A DNA stretch of 64,000 bases. Source: Bacillota bacterium (GTDB lineage Bacteria; Bacillota; Clostridia; Oscillospirales; Ruminococcaceae). Positions within the stretch are counted from its first letter, which is position 1, and each line of letters opens with the position of its first letter. Shown here one piece after another: positions 1-7,552 of this stretch. The stretch is taken from the NCBI GenBank assembly GCA_023439835.1, contig JAEXUW010000004.1:21995-85994 (forward strand), written 5' to 3'. The notes under the pieces were generated by a model. It did no database searches. It worked only from the letters and a program-made list of their open reading frames with translations, and was not told where the DNA came from. A program made the position numbers and the translations under genes.

Positions 1-2
1 AC

Positions 3-263
3 ATGCCCCTTAGCACAATTAAAATCGACAAATCCTTTATTGATGACCTTTCAACCAACACAAGCACAGAGATTTTCGTTAAAACGATAATCAGCCTTGC
101 TCACGCTCTGGGTATGAAGGTCTGTGCGGAGGGTGTTGAGCAGGAAATTCAGTATAACCGCTTAGCTGAACTTAATGCCGACGTTATTCAGGGCTATTTC
201 TTTGGAAAGCCTATTCCCGCCGGCGATTTTGAAAGCAAGTACAGCATAACTCTAAAAAAATAA
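3..263 (+). CDS. EAL-domain protein, C-terminal end (partial)
   Basis: The gene begins outside the window; only the last 86 or so residues are visible. The motifs STIKIDKSFI, CAEGVE and IQGYFFGKPIP are the late strands of an EAL cyclic-di-GMP phosphodiesterase barrel, including the usual terminal QGYxFGKP motif. Whether the upstream catalytic residues are intact cannot be seen. It converges on a GGDEF-type gene across a shared terminator, so two cyclic-di-GMP type proteins sit side by side. Confidence 0.85.
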   Translation: MPLSTIKIDKSFIDDLSTNTSTEIFVKTIISLAHALGMKVCAEGVEQEIQYNRLAELNADVIQGYFFGKPIPAGDFESKYSITLKK

Positions 264-270
264 AACAAAA

Positions 271-297
271 ACAGATGCAGTTTTATCCTGCATCTGT
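271..297. terminator. Bidirectional terminator
   Basis: A perfect 10-bp stem (ACAGATGCAG with CTGCATCTGT) and a 7-nt loop lie between the convergent EAL and GGDEF genes, with A/T runs on both sides. Confidence 0.75.
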
Positions 298-310
298 TAT
301 ATTTTTATCT

Positions 311-2158
311 CTATATGCCAAGCTTTGAATAATCATCCTCAGGGCTGAAAAACCATAAAGTCTGCTTTTCTTCTTCGGCCTTTTTCATTGCACGCTGGCT
401 TTTCTTATAAAGCCCTGTGAAATCATCTGCATCCTCGGGATAATGTGAAATGCCAATATAAAGGGTTAGCCCTTGCGATAAACCGGCTGAAGCCGCCGCC
501 GCATTAAAAATCCTGTTGATTTCAAGTGCCTTTTCGGTGATAAGCTCAATGCTTGCAACCTTTTTCATCATTACTGCAAATTCATTTTTTTCAGTTCTTC
601 CGACAATATCGCTTGAGCGGAAGAGCTTTTGAATATTCTGTGCCGCCTCGGCAATTATCTTATCAGCGAGCTCGCTGTCACCGTTCCCGAACAGCTTTTC
701 ATATTCTGAAATCTCTAAAAGGAGCAGACAGCCTGATTCCCCATCTCTGTTCGCCGCATATTCATCGATTAGTGCCTTTGTTCCAAGCTTATTGCTAAAC
801 CCTGTCAGTCCGTCACGCCTTGACGTTTCCTCAATCCTTGCTACACACAAAACCTCTTCCTCATCGGTGGCAATTCTGCCAATTACCTTGAGAAGCTTTC
901 CCCGACGGTTAGTAATTGAATAAGAAAAAGCACGACAGCATTCATAGTTGTTCAACCCCGTTCTGAAACGGAAGGTAACCTCATTAGTTTTAGTGCCCTT
1001 TTTGATTTCCTCAAAGAAATTTCTAACGGCATCGGCATCGTCCTTATAAATACGGTCATTTATTATCTCACCGTCAGAAACACTGATAGATTCCGGATCA
1101 AAACCATATCTCTGTGTGAAGTTGCTGTTGAATCTGATTTCAAAGGTTGAAGGGTTTATTTCAAATATATAATCCGCTGTATTCTGTGTCATAAATGAAA
1201 GCTCTTCATCACGGATTCTATTTTCATCATAATAGCACTTTTTATTGTATGAAATGAAAACCATATACGGTATAGAAATCACAAATATTTTTATGATAAG
1301 TGCAAGAAGGCTGAAGATATAATAATTATACTCATCCTCGATAAATTCTTTCGGGAAAGAAGTTACTACAAACCAGTTGTTATAAGCAAGAGGCAAATAA
1401 TAATCATACATACTATCGCTTCCGTCATGGTACTCGATCATACTGTCAACATGACCTAATAGACTGCTCTCAAGGTCATTTACGGTATAGCCCTTTCCAA
1501 GCTCAAAGCCTGAAAGCGCCGTAAAATAATTGCCGTGCTTTTGCTGAAGAAGTGATGAGTTTAATATTGTGCCTCGCCCATCTATAATATAAACGCTCCT
1601 GCTGTCATACAAATCAAAATCCGAAAGCTCAGAAATTTTCGCTGAGTCAAGAAGTGCTGACAGAGCACCGATTACTTTCCCGTCCTTATATATAGGACAA
1701 GAGCAAATCACAACGTTTCTGTCAAATTCCTCCCTAGTCGTAAGCTGTGATACGGTGTTTTCACCCTCTAAAGCCTTGAAAACATATGTATTCCCCGAAA
1801 AGTCATATACGCTTTCGTCCTCTGAATAAGCATAACCGCCCTTTTGAACAACGCAAAGCTTATAAAACCCGTTCTTCTTTGAAATACCGCTTAACAGCTC
1901 CAACGCTTCGGGCGATTTTATATCATCATATACTGAGACTATTTCCGCATAATTTTCAAGCTGTAAAAACAGGCTGTTCATGTTATAATCAAATATAGCC
2001 TTTGTTTCACGACTGTAATCCCGCATGATTTCACTTATCTGACTTTTCTGAACTCGCATAGCATCGACTATCGAAAGCGCTGCTAATACTGCCGCAAAAA
2101 AAATAAAAGATAACGTCGCTGCAATTATCTTGAGCTTATAGGTTTTGTAGTGCTTCAT
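311..2158 (-). CDS. Membrane sensor with PAS and degenerate GGDEF domain
   Basis: A 615-residue membrane protein. ATG at 2158 is chosen because GGGAGG lies 7 nt upstream; a longer frame to 2233 has no such site. Order: TM helix near residues 10-32, an extracellular region to about 275 that looks like a Cache/PDC sensor, TM helix near 279-303, a PAS domain near 320-435, then a diguanylate-cyclase fold from about 445 (RRDGLTGFSNK). Where GG(D/E)EF should be, near 519-526, the sequence reads GRTEKNEF, so cyclase activity is unlikely. It could act as a GTP-binding or purely regulatory domain. The sensor fold is inferred from layout, not from a profile match. Confidence 0.8.
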   Translation of the reverse strand: MKHYKTYKLKIIAATLSFIFFAAVLAALSIVDAMRVQKSQISEIMRDYSRETKAIFDYNMNSLFLQLENYAEIVSVYDDIKSPEALELLSGISKKNGFYKLCVVQKGGYAYSEDESVYDFSGNTYVFKALEGENTVSQLTTREEFDRNVVICSCPIYKDGKVIGALSALLDSAKISELSDFDLYDSRSVYIIDGRGTILNSSLLQQKHGNYFTALSGFELGKGYTVNDLESSLLGHVDSMIEYHDGSDSMYDYYLPLAYNNWFVVTSFPKEFIEDEYNYYIFSLLALIIKIFVISIPYMVFISYNKKCYYDENRIRDEELSFMTQNTADYIFEINPSTFEIRFNSNFTQRYGFDPESISVSDGEIINDRIYKDDADAVRNFFEEIKKGTKTNEVTFRFRTGLNNYECCRAFSYSITNRRGKLLKVIGRIATDEEEVLCVARIEETSRRDGLTGFSNKLGTKALIDEYAANRDGESGCLLLLEISEYEKLFGNGDSELADKIIAEAAQNIQKLFRSSDIVGRTEKNEFAVMMKKVASIELITEKALEINRIFNAAAASAGLSQGLTLYIGISHYPEDADDFTGLYKKSQRAMKKAEEEKQTLWFFSPEDDYSKLGI

Positions 2159-2370
2159 TAAGCATCCTCCCGATCGATAAATGTTTAATTTATTATACAC
2201 TACAAAATTTAAAATGTCAAATGATTTACACATTTATTGCAGATGTAATAAATTTGTAATAAACTAATTGATAGTTTAATCCGATATAGTAATAATAATA
2301 GTTTATACTATCTAAAACACTATAAAATCAGCATAAAACCTATAAAATGATTTATTGAGGAGTGACTAAA

Positions 2371-3129
2371 TTGAAAGCACTTATTACCGGGGCAAGCTCT
2401 GGCATCGGAAAAGCAATGGCTGAAATACTCTCAGCAAGAGGCTATGACATAATTGCTGTCGCAAGGCGCGAAAACAGACTTTTAATGCTCAAAAAAAGGC
2501 TTAGAACAAACGTAAGAATTATTGCCCTTGACCTTAGCGACCAAGAAAGCTGCTATGAGCTTTACAGGCTTGTCAAGGATGAGAAAATTGATATTTTGAT
2601 TAACAATGCCGGCTTTGGAATATTCGGGTGCTTTTCTGAAACCGATTTGTCACGTGAGCTTGAAATGATAGACGTAAATATACGCTCTGTCCACATTCTC
2701 ACAAAGCTGTTTTTAAATGATTTCAGAAAAAGAAACAGCGGATATATTATGAATGTTGCGTCGTCTGCGGGCTTCATGCCGGGACCGTTGATGTCCTCTT
2801 ATTACGCCTCAAAGGCTTATGTTCTCAATCTCACTCAGGCAATTTCAGAGGAGCTAAGGCGGGAAGCCAGCGGTGTTCATGTCTGCGCACTCTGCCCCGG
2901 CCCTGTAAAAACTGAATTCGACAAGATAGCCAACGTCAGCTTCGGCATCGGCGTAATGGGAGCGGTTCAGGTTTCAAAATATGCCATAGAAAAAATGTTT
3001 ATGCGAAAAACCGTTATCGTGCCGGGAGTTCATATTAAAGCAGCGGTATTGAGCGCTAGGTTTGCGCCGAGAAAATCACTTCTTAAAATAGTTTACGGAA
3101 TTCAAGATAATAAAAAAAGCAACAATTAA
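2371..3129 (+). CDS. Short-chain dehydrogenase/reductase (SDR)
   Basis: A 252-residue NAD(P)-dependent oxidoreductase of the classical SDR family. The cofactor loop TGASSGIG is near the N-terminus, NNAG lies near the middle, and the catalytic YxxxK appears as YYASK, followed by the PGPVKTEF segment. TTG at 2371 fits GAGGAG 8 nt upstream better than the GTG at 2362, which overlaps that site. The substrate cannot be told. It is monocistronic, with a terminator just downstream. Confidence 0.85.
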   Translation: MKALITGASSGIGKAMAEILSARGYDIIAVARRENRLLMLKKRLRTNVRIIALDLSDQESCYELYRLVKDEKIDILINNAGFGIFGCFSETDLSRELEMIDVNIRSVHILTKLFLNDFRKRNSGYIMNVASSAGFMPGPLMSSYYASKAYVLNLTQAISEELRREASGVHVCALCPGPVKTEFDKIANVSFGIGVMGAVQVSKYAIEKMFMRKTVIVPGVHIKAAVLSARFAPRKSLLKIVYGIQDNKKSNN

Positions 3130-3141
3130 ATACAAAACAAA

Positions 3142-3170
3142 AATACCGCCCTGTTAATCAGGACGGTATT
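3142..3170. terminator. Bidirectional terminator
   Basis: AATACCG-CCTG pairs with CAGG-CGGTATT around TTAAT, with one mismatch, between the convergent SDR and DUF624 genes. A T-rich tract follows on the + strand and an A-rich tract precedes. Confidence 0.75.
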
Positions 3171-3187
3171 TTAATTCTATACACTAA

Positions 3188-3940
3188 TTACTCCTTAGGC
3201 TTGCACTCATTTCCCGTTACTCTCATATACTCAAACTCAGGATTTAGCTCACCCATTCTATCATAATAAGGCTGAATAATGTGCTTTCTGATAACAGGAT
3301 AGCTTTTATAGCAAATAACAAGCCCCATAAATGCAAACGGAAAAACAGGCAGAAATAACAGCGAAATCGGCAAAAACAGATAAGCCGCAACAAATATAAC
3401 AAGCGAAACCAGAAGCGGAATTGCATTCGCTTTCATTTCAGCGATAGCGAGAATTAGTGAGTTTTTTAATATGCTTCCAAGCGGAAGTGTAATTGACACG
3501 ATCATAAGATAAATATAAAAATGTGCCATGATAAAAATAATCAGAGAAATAATAAGACAACTGAAAATCAAAAGATAGGATATTGAATTTTCAATCAGCA
3601 TAGGAATATAATAGGTGAAGGCATAGTAATAGCCGATTATCGAGGCAATATCAAAAATCCCGACGAAAAAAGACTGCTTAAAATTGCTTTTAAAGGCTGA
3701 AAAAAAGTCGGTGAAAAGAAAAACGCTTCTCTCCTGCGAATAATTCCGAAGCACCTTAGTCATAGCGCAAGTAGCAGGACCAAAGGTCACAACAGGCACG
3801 ATGCAAATAAAATAAAGCATGTTCAGCACCAAAAGACTCCAAAACTTCGAGAAGAAAATCTGAAAAAACGACTGTCTGTCATTCTTGCTGATTTCCGGTC
3901 TGCGCTTATTTTTATTACCGAAAGAAAACCCCTCTAACAA
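3188..3940 (-). CDS. DUF624 (YesL-like) membrane protein
   Basis: About 250 residues with five or six hydrophobic segments. The N-terminal pattern FFSKFWSLLVLNMLYF followed by VVTFGPATCAMTKVLRNY is typical of the DUF624/YesL family, often found near sugar-uptake genes in Firmicutes. Function is unknown; no transporter genes lie nearby. TTG at 3940 sits 8 nt after GGAG. An in-frame GTG at 3949 is 1 nt from it and less likely. It lies 23 bp downstream of the SpoIIM-like gene on the same strand and may be co-transcribed. Confidence 0.75.
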   Translation of the reverse strand: MLEGFSFGNKNKRRPEISKNDRQSFFQIFFSKFWSLLVLNMLYFICIVPVVTFGPATCAMTKVLRNYSQERSVFLFTDFFSAFKSNFKQSFFVGIFDIASIIGYYYAFTYYIPMLIENSISYLLIFSCLIISLIIFIMAHFYIYLMIVSITLPLGSILKNSLILAIAEMKANAIPLLVSLVIFVAAYLFLPISLLFLPVFPFAFMGLVICYKSYPVIRKHIIQPYYDRMGELNPEFEYMRVTGNECKPKE

Positions 3941-3963
3941 ATTTAACACTCCTTAATTTTACA

Positions 3964-4575
3964 TTACCTTATAAGTATTCCTGAAAAAAGCATTGAGCAA
4001 AAGCAATCAAGCAGAGCGCCGACAGCCACAGCCACTTCAAGCATGAGAAATCTGATACAGTGAAGTCGAGTGCTTTCTCTCAACCCGTTTGTGAAGCTGG
4101 ATGCAAGCGTATGATGAAGCATCAGATTTGAAAACCTTACCGACTCCTTGACGGCAATTATCATAGAAACCGATATAACCGCCTCACAGGGTATTATCAT
4201 TAAAAGCACAACAATAAACCCCTTTGGGCCTGTCAGAGAATATATTTGAGCAACCGACGCGCCAAGTCCAAGTCCCTTTAAAAACGGAAGTATAAACAAA
4301 GCAGGCTGTGAAACAGCGGAAAAGGAAAGAAACAGCGCCACCGCCAAAAAAATTGTCGAGCTGATAAGAGTTTTAAGCAGTATTTCAAGCCCGCCCAGTT
4401 CAGCGCGTGTTTCAAGATAGCCTTTAGCGAGGAAAGAAAGCGTGTCCGCCGAGGCTGTGCTTAGATTGCAAAAAACCAGTGCTCCCACAAGAATTCCGCT
4501 GAGCAAAAGCCCGAACAAAATGAGAAAAAAAAGATTTTGCTCGATAAAAGTGCCTGTCCTTTTTAAATCCGGCAT
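3964..4575 (-). CDS. spoIIM: Stage II sporulation protein M family membrane protein
   Basis: A 203-residue protein with about five TM helices. The conserved central segment FLKGLGLGASVAQIYSL plus a C-terminal hydrophobic pair matches the SpoIIM family, which in Bacillus works with SpoIID and SpoIIP during engulfment. ATG at 4575 is 8 nt after AAGGA; a second ATG at 4584 has poorer spacing. Position between proC and a DUF624 gene matches some other Clostridia by my recollection. Confidence 0.75.
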   Translation of the reverse strand: MPDLKRTGTFIEQNLFFLILFGLLLSGILVGALVFCNLSTASADTLSFLAKGYLETRAELGGLEILLKTLISSTIFLAVALFLSFSAVSQPALFILPFLKGLGLGASVAQIYSLTGPKGFIVVLLMIIPCEAVISVSMIIAVKESVRFSNLMLHHTLASSFTNGLRESTRLHCIRFLMLEVAVAVGALLDCFCSMLFSGILIR

Positions 4576-4635
4576 ATGAACCATCCTTTGCTTTTTTTAC
4601 ATCAATATGCAAGGACAGGCTGTATTATTCTTATT

Positions 4636-5436
4636 CTATTTTGAAAGCTCATAGGCACGCTTAGTACAAGCTTCACAAGCGTTTTTGACTATTCCTGTCA
4701 AATCCCCGCTATAAAGCTCATCAAGCCCCTTTAGTGTTGTTCCCCCCGGTGAGGAAACCATTTTAATAAGCTCGTCTATTGAATAGCCCGAATCGGTTAT
4801 CATCTTTGCCGAGCCGGTGAGAGTTTTTGAAAAAAGCGTTTTAGCCGTTTCTTCTGGAATCCCGACACTTGCCGCATAATCAATAAAGCCCTTTGCAAAG
4901 AGATAAATAAAAGCCGGACTGCTGCCGTTTATTGCAATAATCTCCTTCATTTTATCCTTGTCAACGACCTGCGCCGTTCCGCATGAGGAAAAAATATCAA
5001 GCACAAGCCTAAACTCATCCTCAGAAACAGGCTCCGCCTTAGAAAGCGCCGACGCACCCTCACCCAATAAAAGCGGTGTGTTCGGCATAACAAGCACAAC
5101 CTTTGCGTCTGGAATAATCATCGCCTTAATATATTCGGCGGTTATTCCGGCAGCAATAGAAATAAGAACAGTGTCTGAATTAACAAAAGGCGCTATGTCC
5201 TTCAAAAGCTCCTCAAACATCTGCGGCTTGACAGCGAGAAAAACATATTTGCACGCTTTGACAATCTCACAGGCATTTTCACAAGGAAAAACACCAAATT
5301 CGCTCAGTGAAGCGACCTTTTGCTTGTCGATATCCGTTGCAAAAAGTTTAACCCCGCCCGAAAATGAGCTTGAAGCGATACCCTTGATAATAGCGGTGCC
5401 CATATTACCCGTGCCGATAAAACCGATGTTAATCAT
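4636..5436 (-). CDS. proC: Pyrroline-5-carboxylate reductase
   Basis: A 266-residue cytoplasmic enzyme for the last step of proline synthesis, reducing pyrroline-5-carboxylate with NAD(P)H. The N-terminal Rossmann motif GFIGTGNMG is present, as are VMPNTP and the C-terminal signature with SPGGTT. The length is normal. ATG at 5436 is chosen because the Rossmann strand starts right there and AAAGGA is upstream; the longer frame to 5496 runs through the upstream terminator hairpin. No other proline gene is adjacent. Confidence 0.93.
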   Translation of the reverse strand: MINIGFIGTGNMGTAIIKGIASSSFSGGVKLFATDIDKQKVASLSEFGVFPCENACEIVKACKYVFLAVKPQMFEELLKDIAPFVNSDTVLISIAAGITAEYIKAMIIPDAKVVLVMPNTPLLLGEGASALSKAEPVSEDEFRLVLDIFSSCGTAQVVDKDKMKEIIAINGSSPAFIYLFAKGFIDYAASVGIPEETAKTLFSKTLTGSAKMITDSGYSIDELIKMVSSPGGTTLKGLDELYSGDLTGIVKNACEACTKRAYELSK

Positions 5437-5463
5437 TATTTTCAATCCTTTAAAAACTAATTT

Positions 5464-5499
5464 AAGGCGGCACCTCACGGGGAATTCGTGTGCCACCTT
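5464..5499 (-). terminator. Terminator downstream of folT
   Basis: AAGGTGGCAC pairs with GTGCCGCCTT (one G-T pair) around a 16-nt loop, between the folT stop and proC. The T-tract after it on the minus strand is weak. Confidence 0.55.
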
Positions 5500-5550
5500 A
5501 ATTATTATACTTTAATAAATTCAGAAAATCAAGGAAATTAGCCTATCCTG

Positions 5551-6156
5551 TCAAAAGCTTCGAATATTTTTCCGAAACACCCTTTTGTACGATACAGCAA
5601 CAGCCGGAAGAATAATAAGCAACAGCACGATATCCACAGGAAGTTGGAAAACGTTTTTGATAACTCTTGCACCAAACCATGTCCAAAAAGCATTATCAAT
5701 ATTAAATACACTAAAGTCTTTGTTGTAGTAGCTTTTGTAAAGCACATAAGAATTTAATCCGATGTTACATACAAGCACAACCGTTAATCTTGCCAAACCT
5801 ATCATAACAAGCCTGATACCCATATTAATATTCTTTCTATACAGAAAGCAGCCATATATTACTGCGGCAATAATAACAACAATCATTAAGAACGGATTAT
5901 AACCCCTTGACGACTTAGTGTCAATTAGAAAGCCTAAAAAATCTGTCGAAACGTTTGCAATAACCGCCACGAACGGGCCATACAGCATAGCAATCGCCAT
6001 AATAGGTATAAATGCAAAGGTTATTCTTATTTCAGGTGTAATCTGTATCGCAACTGCACGAAGTATGATAGCCAGAGCGATAAGTGCGCCCGAGACAGTG
6101 AGCGTGGTTGTCTTCTTCAGCTCATGAAATGAATCAGAAAAAATAAAGCCCTTCAT
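5551..6156 (-). CDS. folT: ECF transporter S component for folate
   Basis: A 201-residue integral membrane protein with about six hydrophobic segments, the substrate-binding S subunit of an energy-coupling factor transporter. The segment ITPEIRITFAFIPIMAIAMLYGP followed by a DFLGFL loop is characteristic of FolT-type S components. Specificity for folate is supported by the THF riboswitch in its leader. The ECF ATPases and T subunit are not in the window, as expected for group II ECF systems. ATG at 6156 follows GGAGGA with 9 nt spacing. Confidence 0.88.
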   Translation of the reverse strand: MKGFIFSDSFHELKKTTTLTVSGALIALAIILRAVAIQITPEIRITFAFIPIMAIAMLYGPFVAVIANVSTDFLGFLIDTKSSRGYNPFLMIVVIIAAVIYGCFLYRKNINMGIRLVMIGLARLTVVLVCNIGLNSYVLYKSYYNKDFSVFNIDNAFWTWFGARVIKNVFQLPVDIVLLLIILPAVAVSYKRVFRKNIRSF

Positions 6157-6268
6157 AGAAAAATTCCTCCTTCAAATGCGCAGTAATGCACAGCCATGCA
6201 AAACTGCATTGTCTGCTGTTTTGCATAAGTTGGAGTGACTTTTCCATGAAAAGCTCCTGTTATGCATT

Positions 6269-6362
6269 CAGCGGGATGCGAGAACTGTACCGCAGCGGTA
6301 ACGCTTTCGTTCAAACAGCAACTCCCCGTCTGTTCGACACTTGACGCACAATTCTCTACTCT
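6269..6362 (-). promoter_or_regulatory. THF (tetrahydrofolate) riboswitch
   Basis: Read on the minus strand this leader carries GAGTAGA, then GCGTCAAGTG, a GGGGAG-TTGC segment, GAACGAAAGCG, GCGGTAC and the closing CGCATCCCGCT, which matches my memory of the type I THF riboswitch in sequence and order. It lies about 110 nt upstream of folT. Downstream are a GGAG-CTTTTC/GAAAAG-CTCC hairpin (6232-6257) and a TGCAAAAC/GTTTTGCA hairpin (around 6195-6226) that may carry the output. Neither has a T-run, so control may be translational. Confidence 0.85.
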
Positions 6363-6383
6363 GTATGCTTGTATTTAATTTTT

Positions 6384-6407
6384 TCCCGATAAATATTTAT
6401 TCACCGG
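6384..6407 (-). terminator. Terminator downstream of pfkA
   Basis: An imperfect CCGGTGAATA/TATTTATCGG hairpin followed by GAAAAAATTAAA just after the pfkA stop. The T-run is poor, so this is a weak candidate. Confidence 0.4.
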
Positions 6408-6416
6408 ATTTTTGCA

Positions 6417-7379
6417 CTAGAATGAAATTTCGTCCGCAATTTTATAAAGCTCAGTTTCGAACGGCTTTTTCATCTTGAGTGCTTCCTGTATATCAAAGTC
6501 AACAATTTTGTTGTCTTGCATACCTACAACACGGTTGCCAATGCCTTCTTTAAGAAGATTAACAGCATAATATCCCATCTGTGTCGCCACAACTCTGTCA
6601 CGAACAGTCGGGTTTCCACCTCTTTGAACATGTCCGAGAATAGTTGCCCTTGACTCAATTCCCGTTTTTTCTTCAATTTCCTTTGCAATCTGAACTGAAT
6701 TGCCTATTCCCTCAGAAACAACAATAATAAAATGCTGCTTTCCTGTTTTTCTTGTTTCAAGCATTTTTGCAGCAATATCATCAATGCTGTAAGGCACTTC
6801 AGTTGTGATTATCGCTGTCGCACCGCAGGCAATACCAGTATTAACAGCAATATACCCAGCGTTTCTTCCCATAACCTCAACGATACTGCATCTGTCATGT
6901 GACTGAGCGGTATCACGGATCTTGTCAACCATCTCCATAGCTGTATTCATAGCTGTGTCATAGCCGATAGTGTATTCTGTGCAGGAAATGTCATTGTCAA
7001 TCGTTCCCGGAAGTCCGACGCAAGGGATCCCTCTAGCTGAAAGGTCAGCAGCGCCCCTGAATGAGCCGTCGCCGCCGATAACAACAATACCGTCAAGTCC
7101 CGCTTCGATACAGCGAGCCTTCGCCTTTTGAAGTCCCTCTTCATACCTGAATTCAGGACAGCGTGCAGTGTAAAGAATTGTTCCGCCACGCTGAATAATA
7201 TCTGATACGCTTCTTTCGTTCATTTCAAACATATCACCGCTGATAAGTCCGTTATAGCCTCTTCTGATACCGATAACCTTCATGCCTTTTCTAAGCGCCG
7301 CTCTTGCAACCGCACGAACAGCCGCATTCATTCCGGGGGCATCTCCTCCGCTTGTTAAAATGCCGATTGTATTTGCCAT
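6417..7379 (-). CDS. pfkA: ATP-dependent 6-phosphofructokinase
   Basis: A 320-residue glycolytic enzyme that phosphorylates fructose-6-phosphate. ILTSGGDAPGMNAA forms the N-terminal phosphate-binding loop, VVIGGDGS has the glycine typical of ATP rather than PPi use, and PGTIDND holds the catalytic aspartate. EVMGRNAGYIA and the MQDNKIVDF C-terminus are standard, and the length is normal. ATG at 7379 follows GGAGG. It has its own strong promoter at 7436-7464. Confidence 0.96.
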   Translation of the reverse strand: MANTIGILTSGGDAPGMNAAVRAVARAALRKGMKVIGIRRGYNGLISGDMFEMNERSVSDIIQRGGTILYTARCPEFRYEEGLQKAKARCIEAGLDGIVVIGGDGSFRGAADLSARGIPCVGLPGTIDNDISCTEYTIGYDTAMNTAMEMVDKIRDTAQSHDRCSIVEVMGRNAGYIAVNTGIACGATAIITTEVPYSIDDIAAKMLETRKTGKQHFIIVVSEGIGNSVQIAKEIEEKTGIESRATILGHVQRGGNPTVRDRVVATQMGYYAVNLLKEGIGNRVVGMQDNKIVDFDIQEALKMKKPFETELYKIADEISF

Positions 7380-7435
7380 AATAACTCCTCCATAATATGT
7401 AAAAAACTACGTTCTTCCGTGTTTTATCTTTGTTA

Positions 7436-7464
7436 ATTTTATCACATCTTAAAAACTGTGTCAA
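7436..7464 (-). promoter_or_regulatory. Sigma-A promoter of pfkA
   Basis: TTGACA, a 17-nt spacer and TAAAAT on the minus strand, about 55 nt upstream of the pfkA start. Confidence 0.8.
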
Positions 7465-7499
7465 TACTTAAACGTTATAGTTTGTGCAATATAATAATA

Positions 7500-7525
7500 A
7501 AGCCCGCACAAAAATATGCAGGCTT
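7500..7525 (-). terminator. Terminator downstream of the pseudokinase
   Basis: AAGCC-GCA pairs with TGC-GGCTT (one T-G pair) around TATTTTTG, followed on the minus strand by TTATTATTATATT. Confidence 0.7.
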
Positions 7526-7552
7526 GATATGAAAAAATTTCATTTTTATTTG

